Part shown: piece by piece, positions 1-9,267 of the stretch | How positions within the stretch are numbered: the first letter of the stretch is position 1 | Layout: each line of letters opens with the position of its first letter | The notes under the pieces: generated by a model | What the model was told of the DNA's origin: nothing | Database searches by the model: none | The model's input: only the letters and a program-made list of their open reading frames with translations | From: Welwitschia mirabilis | Taxonomy: Eukaryota > Gnetophyta > Gnetopsida > Welwitschiales | NCBI GenBank assembly: GCA_051453625.1 | Contig: JBOZIK010000001.1 | Location: 64,200,158 to 64,227,293 of the forward strand | Reading direction: 5' to 3' | Length of the DNA stretch: 27,136 bases | Made by a program: the position numbers and the translations under genes

Positions 1-282
1 AAAACAAAATAAAAATAAACAACTAGGTACATGAAGAAGATTGATTTCTTACCCTAAATTATAATCTAATAAATTCCCTTGGTAATAATCATAAAATCAC
101 TTGATAAAAGATGCATGATAGTATGTAGTAATTATAAAGTACCACTCAATTAGGCAATGATTATGAAGATGTCAAATATGTCTAATAATATCAAATTATG
201 AATGATAAGATAAAAAGCTACTTAAAATAGGAACTTGCAAGCTATTAGCTCAAAACAACACTAGAATCCAAAAAAAATAAAG

Positions 283-382
283 NNNNNNNNNNNNNNNNNN
301 NNNNNNNNNNNNNNNNNNNNNNNNNNNNNNNNNNNNNNNNNNNNNNNNNNNNNNNNNNNNNNNNNNNNNNNNNNNNNNNNNN
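283..382. other. 100-N assembly gap with identical 37-bp edges
   Basis: The 37 bases before the gap (246-282) are repeated without change just after it (383-419). An exact repeat at both edges of a 100-N spacer points to two contigs that overlap but were not merged, so little or no sequence may be missing here. Confidence 0.9.
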
Positions 383-754
383 TAGCTCAAAACAACACTA
401 GAATCCAAAAAAAATAAAGTTGTCATGTGGAAGTACTGTAAATAAGTAAAATTGAGTATCGAAAATAAGCAATACCTCTGATGATACCAAGTACATCACT
501 GATCTTATAGCCTCTAAGTATATTTTTATTTTACCATGATGAGGAAAGTGCAACCACTATTAGAAGAGTAAGAACCCACATAGTATGGCCAACTGACCTC
601 CTAGTAGAGTTTTTATAGCTACCATATTGCACTGCCAAAGGCTCCTCTCAAAAATATTTGTTCTAGTGCACCTGTGGTAGGACATCATGATGATCATGTT
701 TTGAGATATAACATGAAAGAGCATGGTCATTTATTCATTTCTTTTTTATTTTTC

Positions 755-785
755 TTCTCTCTCTCTCTCTTTCTCTCTCTCTCTT

Positions 786-853
<68 letters not shown>
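755..853. repeat. (CT)n microsatellite
   Basis: This is a CT/GA dinucleotide tract of about 100 bp with a few interruptions. The longest pure run is 787-838, which is 26 CT units. It lies inside the 3' region of element 1. The matching place in copy B (about 11110-11160) is only a mixed pyrimidine tract, so the expansion happened in this copy. Confidence 0.97.
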
Positions 854-854
<1 letters not shown>

Positions 855-1199
855 TATAATAATATTTTTAAGTATCAGTCAACACGATCAAGTACTTGTG
901 AGAATAAAAGTGAAGTAATGAGATGAAAAGAAAGTAAGAACATGCAAAAACAAGTAATTACTCACATAATTGAAAGTGAACAAAATAACTAAGGCATCTT
1001 CCTTCTAAAATGGAGTTCATAAACATAAAATTTCTAAAGATTGGATGAAGCCAATCTTATCATTAAAAATTTCTAAGTAAAATATTACTAATCATGGAAA
1101 CCTTATAAATAAATACATATGTCAAGTTAAAAATATTTAAGTGATAATATGATTTTTACCTAAGAAATGAGTTAAGAAGGAATTTATATAATGGTAAAA

Positions 1200-2440
1200 G
1201 GAAGGTTCTCCTCATGAAGATGGGCTTCTAAAATAAGTTCTTCTATCATGTTTAAGTTTCATTAGGAGATGACTCATAAATTTTAAACCTTTATCCATTA
1301 ACTTTTTGAATTTCTTTAGTGTTTGGATTAGAGATTTTTAACTTTTAAATTGTTATGCAAAAGGTGTACTTAGGTGTTATACAGAAGGACAAGTTAATTA
1401 GATTCAAATTGCTTATGAAAAATCTTTTTATCATGTCTAAAATTATCTTCAATTTTATGAATGAGTTGACAATGTAAAGCATGAGTACATTTTTCGTCTA
1501 AATAGTCAAGTTGGGATAATCAAATTTTAAGATTATCATTCAAGCTACAAGGTTAAGTTGATAGGTGAATCAATAAGAATTATAGCAAACATCAACTAAT
1601 AATAGACACATTTTACTGTAAACAAGTTCATAGGGTGAGAAACCTTGGAAATTATTCCAAGTAGCATGATAAGTCCAAAGAACATCATTAAGTTTAGAGA
1701 ACCAAGTTTTTCAATTGAGAGAGACTAATTTTTAAAGCATTTTTTTTATTTTTCTATTTACATTTTTGGCTCATCCATTAGTTTGAGGATTATATGCATA
1801 CACAATTATACATTTAACACCAATGGATAAAAGAAGTTTTTAAAAAAGGTAATTAATGAAATAAGTTCCCTGATCACTAATGATAATTCATGAAAAACCA
1901 AAATGTTGAAAGATGTGAGTTCAAATAAAGTTGCAAATAGTTTAGGTATCATTTTTGATAGGAGGAATAGCTTCTACTCACTTAATAACATAATCCACAG
2001 CGACAAGGATATGATTTTGTCATGAGAAGGTGGTGTAATTAGGCCTACAAAGTTAATTCCCCAATAATCAAAAGGTTCACATTAAAGTATAGGTTTGAGA
2101 GGCATATCATGAGAATGAGTTAGGCTACCATAGCATTGACATGCATCACACTTCCTAGAAAAGTTAAGTGAGTTCTTGAAAAGAGTAAGCCAATAAAAAC
2201 TAGAGCGAATAATTTTCATGTTGGTTCTTGAGCCACTAAAGTGTCCTCCACATACACCACCATGGCAAAATTTTAAGATTTCTGAAGTTTTCCACTTGGT
2301 TACACACTTGCACATAATTTGATCTTTACAACATTATAAAGATGGGGTTCATTCCATTCATAGTTATCAATCCTATAGAGAAATTTTTTACATTGGTTAT
2401 GGTTCTAATGCTAAAGAGTTTTCATAGTCATAAGGTAGTT
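1200..2440 (-). pseudogene. Ty3/gypsy integrase remnant (element 1)
   Basis: Integrase inserts retrotransposon DNA into the genome. Reading the minus strand, a PWYADIMNYL stretch near 2440 marks the RNase H-integrase junction. An HHCC zinc module follows at about 2100-2290, with ILKFCHGGVCGGHF and then CDACQ. The catalytic core has WGINFVG at about 2042-2062, ISDQGTYF at about 1863-1876 and PQTNG.AK near 1770-1790. A later block, LNDVLWTYHATWNNFQGF, sits near 1622-1700, and a diverged C-terminal part runs to about 1200. In the DDE triad the first Asp is Asn and the Glu is Lys, and only the middle Asp remains. Several frameshifts and stops, for example in place of Trp and Gln codons, show a pseudogene. 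No chromodomain is visible. Confidence 0.88.
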
Positions 2441-2502
2441 CATGATGTCAGCATACCAAGGAGCAGGATGAGAAGATGAAATAGCATAAAGTTATTTAAT
2501 AG

Positions 2503-3046
2503 NNNNNNNNNNNNNNNNNNNNNNNNNNNNNNNNNNNNNNNNNNNNNNNNNNNNNNNNNNNNNNNNNNNNNNNNNNNNNNNNNNNNNNNNNNNNNNNNNN
2601 NNNNNNNNNNNNNNNNNNNNNNNNNNNNNNNNNNNNNNNNNNNNNNNNNNNNNNNNNNNNNNNNNNNNNNNNNNNNNNNNNNNNNNNNNNNNNNNNNNNN
2701 NNNNNNNNNNNNNNNNNNNNNNNNNNNNNNNNNNNNNNNNNNNNNNNNNNNNNNNNNNNNNNNNNNNNNNNNNNNNNNNNNNNNNNNNNNNNNNNNNNNN
2801 NNNNNNNNNNNNNNNNNNNNNNNNNNNNNNNNNNNNNNNNNNNNNNNNNNNNNNNNNNNNNNNNNNNNNNNNNNNNNNNNNNNNNNNNNNNNNNNNNNNN
2901 NNNNNNNNNNNNNNNNNNNNNNNNNNNNNNNNNNNNNNNNNNNNNNNNNNNNNNNNNNNNNNNNNNNNNNNNNNNNNNNNNNNNNNNNNNNNNNNNNNNN
3001 NNNNNNNNNNNNNNNNNNNNNNNNNNNNNNNNNNNNNNNNNNNNNN
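2503..3046. other. 544-N assembly gap replacing RT thumb and RNase H
   Basis: The RT sequence breaks off at the left-hand gap border in the motif region that follows SFLTHASFY, and resumes at PWYADIMNYL just before integrase. The missing piece should encode the RT thumb and RNase H. The flanks imply somewhat more missing coding sequence than 544 bp, so the gap size is an estimate or the copy carries a deletion. Reading frames drawn through the Ns are not real. Confidence 0.85.
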
Positions 3047-4020
3047 TTTATACATTCTGGTATAATCATGAATGAATCATCAATAAAAACTAGCATGAGT
3101 AAGAAAAGATCTAACTTGTTTGAATTAGTTAGAGGGATAAGGTTTTTAATGATATCAAATTTTGTAGAGTTCATTCTAATCCCTTGTTTTAAAATATGAT
3201 TCCCTAAAATAATTCCATGTTTGACAAGGGAAAAACTCTTTTTCCAACCCAAATATAACACACTCTCAATACATCAATTTAGGACTTTTTCTAATTTCAC
3301 TGTAGTTTGTTTGAAAGTATCACTAAAGATGGAGAATTCATCCATAAAAAGTTTAATAAAATCTTCTATCATATCAAAAAAGATCCCCTTCATGGCTCAT
3401 TGAAAGGCTTCAGGGGCATTGCAAAGTCCAAAGGACATTCGTCTAAAAGCAAAAGTTTCGAAAGATGAGGTGAAAGTGATTTTATCTTGGTCTTCACTTA
3501 CTATACAAATTTGATTATAGCCACTATACCCATCGAGAAAACAATAATAGGAATGAATCTGGATTCTATCAAGTACTTAATTAGTATATGGTAAAGGGTA
3601 ATGATCCTTTTTGGTGATCTCATTAAGTTTTTCTAAAGTCAATGCACATTCTTCATTTTTCCTCTTCTTTGGAACTACTATTAAAGGGCTAATCCACTTA
3701 TTATTAGATATGGAAAATATAATTTTGACATGCATAATTTTAATTATTTCATCTTTAATGATTTGTTTAAGGGTTGGGTTAAGTCTTATTTAGGGCTGCC
3801 TAATAAGTTTAGCATTATCTTTAAGGTAAATCTCATGTTTAATTGTGGAAAGAGGAATAGAAGCTAAGTCTTTATGTATCCAAGTAAAGGCATTTTATTT
3901 CAAAATTAAGAGTGATATCAAGTTTGATTCTTGTTAAGGAGTAAGAAGATCACTGATTATTAGGGGTTTCATTTGATTTTCGGAAAGAAAAATATATTTT
4001 AATTCTTAGGATAATTTCTT
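3047..4020 (-). pseudogene. Ty3/gypsy reverse transcriptase remnant (element 1)
   Basis: This encodes the polymerase domain that copies retrotransposon RNA into DNA. On the minus strand, a lead-in ending in KYIFLSENQ (near 4000) is followed by LNPTLKQIIKDEIIKI (near 3760), WISPLIVVPKK (near 3680), KKDHYPLPY (near 3600), SYYCFLDGYSGYNQI (3508-3553), FAFRRMSFGLCNAPEAF (near 3430) and FMDEFS (3328-3353). The palm follows as far as the gap, ending in SFLTHASFY. The catalytic box is FMDE where the family has FMDD or YMDD. About 20 residues usually found between VPKK and KLN are missing. Stops and a frameshift near 3100 confirm a pseudogene. The match to plant gypsy RT is strong. Confidence 0.93.
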
Positions 4021-4041
4021 AATTCAAAGGTGATATTTTGA

Positions 4042-4087
4042 GCTATCATCCCATCTATCCTGAGGATGACAGACATGGGATGACATT
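4042..4087. repeat. TCATCC/GGATGA hairpin motif, pol-linker copy
   Basis: One copy of the recurrent hairpin motif lies in the linker between protease and RT of element 1. Outer arms TCATCCCAT (4046-4054) and ATGGGATGA (4075-4083) are perfect 9-bp complements. Inner arms ATCC (4057-4060) and GGAT (4064-4067) close a TGA loop. It resembles the copies in the LTRs and leaders of family 1. Confidence 0.7.
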
Positions 4088-4311
4088 AAATAAAAAGTTT
4101 TTCTACCAAATAAATATGTTGATTTTATTCCCAGTTTATGTGTTCTTCATCCTCAAACTCAAGATAATGTATTTCAGTGGGGTCATCATACAAAGTTGGT
4201 TCATGTAGCAAGATTAATCTTTCTTTAATTAGTCGATGTTATAAAAATAAGGTTGGTTTCAATTCATCTTCAAGGTTAAACTTAGTTCTTATATCTTTTT
4301 TAGTAGCATCA

Positions 4312-4411
4312 NNNNNNNNNNNNNNNNNNNNNNNNNNNNNNNNNNNNNNNNNNNNNNNNNNNNNNNNNNNNNNNNNNNNNNNNNNNNNNNNNNNNNNNNN
4401 NNNNNNNNNNN
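4312..4411. other. 100-N assembly gap with near-identical edges
   Basis: The first 28 bases after the gap (4412-4439) equal 4263-4290 before it, and the next 21 bases match with five differences. This is either an unmerged overlap between haplotypes or copies, or a short tandem duplication. The gap falls in the acidic linker downstream of protease. Confidence 0.85.
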
Positions 4412-4973
4412 TTCATCTTCAAGGTTAAACTTAGTTCTTGTGTATTTTTTAATAGCATTAAAAACTCTAATGGTAATTTGTTTGTTGTTGAAATGGTATC
4501 TCATCATCCTGGATCATGTGTCAATGATACAATGGGTAGTTGAATAAAAGGCTCTTTTTAAAAGGAGTGTATATCCTCTATCATGTTCTATCTTAAGTAT
4601 GATGACATTGATGGGATAAAAATCTTTCTCAATTTTGATAACTAGGTTTTTAATAATTCCTAATGGTCTTTTAATTAAGGTATTAGCTACTTCCAAGATG
4701 ATCAATGTAGGTTCAACTCTATTTTCTAATTCAAGTCTCCTACATATGTGAAGAGATATGATGTTTACACTTGCTCCTATATCAATTAAAGCTTTATACA
4801 TTCTTTTATTTCCTTCTAAGGTAACACTCATAGTTGCATCCCTAGGGTCTTTAAATTTAGGACATTTTTGCATGACTAAGTTGGAAAGAGATTGAGCAAG
4901 AAAAACTTTGCTAGGGATGATACATTTTTACTTTCTTCTTACTAAATCCTTCCATAACTTACAATATTTAGGA
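4412..4973 (-). pseudogene. Ty3/gypsy aspartic protease remnant (element 1)
   Basis: Retropepsin-type protease cuts the Gag-Pol polyprotein. An open stretch of 119 codons (4514-4873, minus) reads CPKFKDPRDA, then ALIDIGASVNII with the catalytic Asp of the D-[TLI]-G-A motif kept, then LGIIKNLVIKI and LLLKRAF, which stands where the family has ILGRPF. After a stop the domain continues to about 4412 with a strand ending in FNAIKKY, close to the usual end of the domain. Upstream, up to 4973, the pre-protease segment is weakly readable. It is paralogous to the protease at 6438-6960, with similarity along the whole domain. Of the three proteases in the window this is the least damaged. Confidence 0.88.
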
Positions 4974-5073
4974 NNNNNNNNNNNNNNNNNNNNNNNNNNN
5001 NNNNNNNNNNNNNNNNNNNNNNNNNNNNNNNNNNNNNNNNNNNNNNNNNNNNNNNNNNNNNNNNNNNNNNNNN
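4974..5073. other. 100-N assembly gap
   Basis: This gap separates element 1 from the DNA left of LTR1. I see no shared sequence at its edges, so its true length and even the adjacency are uncertain. Confidence 0.9.
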
Positions 5074-5188
5074 TTTATATCAGTTATCTATTTGTGATAT
5101 CATTTCTCACATGATTTAATAGAATTCAATTTCGCAATCTAGTTAATTACTTACTTTGTCAAGGACTGATAAGGATAAGTAGGGCCTA
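5074..5188. other. Left flank of LTR1, unassigned
   Basis: This is 115 bp of AT-rich DNA with a purine-rich stretch (GGATAAGTAGGG) next to the LTR, which could be a weak polypurine tract. It does not continue the protease sequence found on the other side of LTR1. It might be the 3' region of a plus-strand copy lost in the gap, which is an inference only. Confidence 0.4.
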
Positions 5189-5419
5189 TGTTGTGATGCT
5201 AATTTGTAGGAATTTGATGATGTATTTGAGTGCTTTTGCAGGACATTTACATAGGTTTGGATGCAATACTAAAGATTATGAAGATCTGATAGGATGGTTA
5301 GTAAAACAGGTAATTTTTAGCATATTTGACAGTTTCTCAAGCTTATTCTAACACTATGTATTTCAAAGAAGATTTTATGATGTAAAGAATAATTTACCTT
5401 TAAGATTGAAGATAAGGAA

Positions 5420-5569
5420 GACTACCATCTCATATATCATCCTAATGATAGGTAGGATGACGGCACTACTAACATGAACAAAAGCTATGGGGTTGACAAT
5501 GAGGCATGAAGATATTTTGACATAGGATGATGCCTCTTTTTCCATCCACATGATAGTCAAGATGATAAC
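5420..5569 (+). repeat. Pair of hairpin motifs in U3 of LTR1
   Basis: Copies lie at 5420-5466 and 5525-5569, so their starts are 105 bp apart. Both keep the order CATC..., central CAT..ATGATAG and trailing GATGA. They lie about 265 and 160 bp upstream of the TATA box. Confidence 0.7.
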
Positions 5570-5684
5570 TATTTTTATATAGTCAAAAAGAAATATCTTT
5601 GTAATGGGATAAAGTGACCCATGTGGGCTACTAGAGTTTTTTTTTAGACTTCTATGGTTTAGTTTCTAAAACCTAAATATAAAA

Positions 5685-5694
5685 CTATAAATAC
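5685..5694 (+). promoter_or_regulatory. TATA box of LTR1
   Basis: CTATAAATAC is followed by a C/T-rich stretch. The same arrangement occurs in LTR2 (10019-10028, minus), so it marks the U3/R side of the family-1 LTR. Confidence 0.7.
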
Positions 5695-6437
5695 CCTTCC
5701 CCTCTTTCATTTTTATTTCTATCTTTATTATACTTGATATGCTTATTATAGAAGATTGAAGGGTAAAGGGTCCATCTAAAGCTACAAAAAGGAGTTTTCT
5801 TGGTGTTAATCTAAGTCTCTTTTATTAAGATGTTTTTATTTTTTTTGTAAGTGGATGTAAATTTCTTGAATTAATCTAAATATTCTTTTGAATTGATATA
5901 ATTGCTACTTCATTTCCATTTTGTATGTCCTTTATGGTTTACATTAATTATTGTTTAAAGTAATAGCTTTATAACTTATCTAGATCATAAGACTAACCTT
6001 TATTAAAGTTGACCTTGTTTAGTATTAGATTTACATTTCATTTACATTCCATTTCATATTGCATTTGTAGATTGTATAGTTTATATTAGCTAAGAACTAT
6101 TTGAATACTCTTCTTAATTGATCTAAATTATAGAGAAGCTAGTCCTTATGAGAGAAGAATTAGAAACCAAGAGAGTTTATTCCATTTCCACTTGTATTTC
6201 ATTTCCATTCACTTGCATTGCATTTACTTATTTATTTAATTTTAGTTTTTTATAAGATAAAAAACTAAAAACATATTAAAAATTAATTCTCTAACTCTTA
6301 GCCTAATGCCTTCATTGGGATTATGATATTTGGATGAGGATGAACTCCTGTCTATACTAGTATGTGTTTTCTACAAGTTATTTAATTTACAAGTTTATTT
6401 AAATAACTTTAGGATTGCATAAATTCACACCACAAGA

Positions 6438-6960
6438 AATGGGTAGTTTCACAAAAGGCTCTTTCTAAAAGTAGTGGATATCCTCCATCATGTTCTATCT
6501 TAATTATGAGAACATCAATAGGGTAAAAAGCTTCCTTAATTTGGATAACTAAGTCTTTGATAATTCTTAATGGTTTCTCAATTGAGGTATTAGCTAATTC
6601 CAAGATGATTGGTATAAGTTCAACTTTGTTTTCTAACCCAAGTCTCTTGCATATGTGAAAAGGCATGATGTTTACACTTGCTCCTATGTTAATTAAATAT
6701 TTTCTAATTATTTTATTTCCTTTTAAGGAAATACTTACAATTGCAATCCTAGGGTATTTGAATTTAGGATATTTCTCAATGACTAAGTTGGAAAGAGATT
6801 AGGAAAGAAAAACTTTAAAAGGAATGATATATTTTTTCTTTCTTTTTACTAAATCCTTTTATTGCTTAGAATATTTATGATTTTCTTACAAGAATTTTCA
6901 AAATGATAAGTTGATGTAAACTTCTTATATCAAAGCTTTTAAGTGTTCATTAAAGATAGG
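6438..6960 (-). pseudogene. Ty3/gypsy aspartic protease remnant (element A), truncated
   Basis: This is paralogous to 4412-4973. On the minus strand a pre-protease segment leads to KYPKFKYPRIA (near 6770), LINIGASVNIM (near 6680), GLENKVELIPIILELANT (near 6600) and LLLERAF (near 6460). The catalytic Asp is replaced by Asn (AAC codon), so it could not cut. The domain ends inside the sequence after RAF, exactly where LTR1 begins, and the rest is missing. Nonsense codons occur upstream. Compared with the 4412-4973 copy, the loss is the last 30 or so residues and everything downstream. Confidence 0.86.
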
Positions 6961-6981
6961 ATTTGTATTCAATCTATTGAC

Positions 6982-7740
6982 CTAAGGAATGAATGATTTC
7001 TTTTTTTTATTTTCTTGTAAAGTACTTTTAGTGGAGGATTTAATAGGTGATGTTGATGAAAGGTTATATGAATCTAAAATTTTAACATCATCTTCCTCAT
7101 AAACTTCATTAGTTTTAGAAGCTAAAACCTCATGGGTAGGAGATATTGTATCTTTTCCACTTCTTGTTACTATTTTCAAATCTCTCTTTACTTCATTTGA
7201 GTTGGACAATGATTAAGATGCAAGATATCATTATGGTCTTTGATTGATAAGCATTTTTTGTTGAAGTACATTTACTCAGTTTTCAATATTTCCATTGGTA
7301 TTCTCAATGTTATTATTAGTTTTATCTTGTACTTTTCTCAGCTTTTATATGAATTCTCTAGGTGGATCACTCTGATTTTGTTGAAAATTAGGTTAAAAGT
7401 TGGAATTCTTGAATCTACTTTCAAATGGTTTCCATTGAGATTGCCCATGCAATATTTGTTGAAATTGTGGTTGGTTTCTAAATTAAGTTATTCTTTGATT
7501 AAAGGCACAAACTTCCTCAAACATTCTTTTCTTACAAGTTGATAACAAAGGAAATTCTTTGTTAGATGAGCGTCATCTTTATAAATTTCACAACTTGAAG
7601 TTAAGTTTTAATTTTTGTACTACTTTTTCATCAACTATCATTTGTGTATACTTTTTTAAAGTAGTAGTAAAATCTTTCATTAGGTTATTTGAGTCCTCCC
7701 TTTCTTCTTATTTATCATGTTTAACTTTCTTTAAATCCTT
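6982..7740 (-). pseudogene. Gag C-terminal and gag-pro linker (element A)
   Basis: This stretch joins the gag core to protease. On the minus strand it holds a Gln/Asn-rich part with FQQ and QNQ runs (7300-7540), as in the C-terminal part of plant gypsy Gag, then a 75-codon open stretch (6982-7209) with LKIVTRSGK. RSGK is the conserved box just upstream of protease in this group. No clear CCHC zinc knuckle is visible. Plus-strand frames at 7240-7542 and 7559-7864 are its reverse-strand shadows. Confidence 0.75.
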
Positions 7741-8690
7741 TAAAATTTGGCCTACAGTTCAATTTTGTTTAGTGGGTTTAGGCCAAGTTTGGCTTATTTC
7801 TACAATATTTTCCAACATACTCCATGCATCATCTATGCCTAAATTCAACAAGTTTCCTTCATAAGAAAAACTTATAAGTTGCTTAGTTAAAGCATTCAAT
7901 CCATTGTAGAAATAATCAACTAGCTCTTCCTTATGAAATTCATCAATAGGGTTGGAATGATTAACTATGATAAAACATTTATAGGCTGTTGCATAATCCT
8001 CATGAGGTTGTTGTTGGAAGTTAGTTACTTCTTTTCTTCTTTTCCTCATATAACTCTCACTTAAAGAATGTTTGATAAATACTTCTTACACTTAACTCCA
8101 AGATTTAAGACTTTTATGTGGGATAGTTTTAAGCCAAATTTTTGCTCTTTCTCTAAGTGTGACTAGAAAAATAATTATATAAGTATGGTCACTAATAAGT
8201 TTCTTTCCATTTCCCAAGATAAGCATAAGTTATTCAATGTCAGCTAAATGTTGAAAGGGATCTTCCTCTAGTTCCCTAAAAAAAGTTGGATAGGTACTTA
8301 AATTTCTTAATTCTATGTTATCTCTGAGAGGTAAATCAAAAGGATTTTAAATTTCACATTTTCTATTAGAAACTAAATTTCTAAAAGTAACATTTGCATT
8401 CGAAGAATAAGTTCCTATTACGATTAGAGTATTAGACGAAGCAACTTGCTTTTGTTTTTATAATGATTTTGATACATTTAACATATTCAGAGAAGAAACA
8501 ACATGATGTAATTCTATATTATAATTTTCCTTTGCAAAATCTAATTTTGAAATAATAAAAGTAGAAAAATATTCTTCTTCAATTTTGAGAATTTGCATAC
8601 TTGGGTTGTGCATATATAGATTTAGCTCAAAGTTAAATAATCCTTCTCCAATGTTTTCTTTGACTAGGTTTCATTTTCTTTGATATTTTA
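7741..8690 (-). pseudogene. Ty3/gypsy Gag capsid remnant (element A)
   Basis: Gag forms the cytoplasmic virus-like particle that packages element RNA. On the minus strand an N-terminal part (8690-8360) is followed by the retrotrans_gag core: EEDPFQHLADIE (near 8260), LRERAKIWLKTIPHKSLKSW (near 8120), and then a 96-codon open stretch (7759-8049) with EVTNFQQQPHEDY, EELVDYFYNGLNALTKQL and DDAWSMLENI. The match to plant gypsy Gag runs in order over about 200 residues. Stops near 8230 and 8090 and within the N-terminal part make it a pseudogene. The start codon is not certain; an ATG near 8690 follows the leader. Confidence 0.88.
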
Positions 8691-8761
8691 TCTTTCTACT
8701 AGAATTTATTGTATCCTTGCATGCTCAAACAACAAATAGAAAACTGAAATCAAAAATAACA

Positions 8762-9101
8762 GACTATCATCTACTTGGTCATGGAGATGACAGCAAGGAC
8801 AATGATCATAGTAATAGAAATTAAAAGCTACAAAAATTTACTAACAGTAAAAAAACTAGACTATCATCCATACTATTATGGGAATGATAGATAAAATGAT
8901 AATTTATTTGAACTTACAAAAAAGAAAAAATTATGAAATGTGAAAAAGAATGTCATCTGATATATAGTAAGGACAACAGAGAAGATGATAGTATTTTTAT
9001 TACTAAATTTAAAAATAAAAAATCTATAAAAATAAAAACTAGTTTTGAAATTTTAGAACTATCATGTTCGAGGTCATTGGTATGATAGAGAGAATGATAG
9101 G
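8762..9101 (-). repeat. Leader array of four hairpin motifs (element A)
   Basis: Copies lie at 8762-8811, 8859-8903, 8949-8992 and 9057-9101, with starts 97, 90 and 108 bp apart. Between them are T-rich (minus-strand) spacers with recurring TAGTTTTTATTTTT-like words. The array lies between PBS and gag. The second copy has arms CTATCAT and ATGATAG. Each copy resembles the U3 copies. Confidence 0.75.
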
Positions 9102-9249
9102 ATCCCTAAAAAAATTATGGAAAATATTATGGAAATAAACGTACTTTAAAAGTAAACTAGAAACACAGCATTAATTTAAATAAATAACTTGAATAATAGA
9201 TTTAAGGTACTTATCTAGTCAATGATAATTCTCTAACTCTTTGCGGCCT

Positions 9250-9267
9250 TCCCCAGCAATAGAGCCA
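9250..9267 (-). promoter_or_regulatory. Primer binding site, tRNA-Asp type (element A)
   Basis: Three bases inside LTR2 the minus strand reads TGGCTCTATTGCTGGGGA. The complement of the plant tRNA-Asp 3' end is TGGCGCCGTTGCCGGGGA. Fourteen of 18 bases match, and three of the four changes are C-to-T or G-to-A. tRNA-Asp priming is usual for Athila-type elements. Confidence 0.85.

Larger units (their letters stand above)
30..1165 (-). repeat. 3' region of element 1, paralogous to 10560-11474
   Basis: This stretch lies between integrase and the expected 3' LTR. It aligns in the same orientation along its length with 10560-11474. Examples are the block near 101-180 with 10639-10720, 540-690 with 10915-11060, and 990-1150 with 11290-11450. 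I see no convincing reading frame on either strand. In Athila-like elements this position can carry an env-like ORF, but none is recognisable here. Shared sequence between two copies shows it is part of the family and not host DNA. Confidence 0.75.
1..4973 (-). mobile_element. Ty3/gypsy element 1, degenerate 3' part (PR-RT-gap-IN-3' region)
   Basis: Reading the minus strand from 4973 down, the order is aspartic protease, acidic linker, reverse transcriptase, an N-gap where RNase H belongs, integrase, and a 1.1 kb 3' region. This is the normal plant Ty3/gypsy pol order. No gag and no LTR of this copy are in the window. The left edge aligns to the few tens of bases just inside LTR2 in copy B (about 10545-10600), so its 3' LTR should begin just left of position 1. 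All frames contain stops and shifts, so the copy is dead. The Athila/Tat assignment is inferred from pol similarity and from the tRNA-Asp PBS of its relatives in the window. Confidence 0.88.
5189..6437 (+). mobile_element. LTR1 of family 1, plus orientation
   Basis: A 1249-bp LTR starts TGTTGTG and ends CACAAGA (family end CACAACA). It aligns over its length, reverse-complemented, with LTR2 and LTR3, and more weakly with LTR4. U3 carries two hairpin motifs and a TATA box (5685-5694). No PBS follows: 6438 onwards is minus-strand protease sequence. It is therefore a solo LTR or the 3' LTR of a copy hidden by the gap at 4974-5073. No matching 5-bp duplication is visible at its ends. Confidence 0.85.

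Noticed and set aside
674-926. Two overlapping plus-strand frames of 61 and 67 codons rich in Ser-Leu
   Set aside because: They are translations of the (CT)n microsatellite and its flanks inside a retroelement 3' region.
2440-3261. Minus-strand frames of 273 and 187 codons
   Set aside because: Most of each frame is N. Only the RT end at 3047-3261 is real and it is listed under the RT remnant.
7240-7864. Two plus-strand frames of about 100 codons
   Set aside because: They are antisense to the Gag core and C-terminal region of element A, which reads well on the minus strand.
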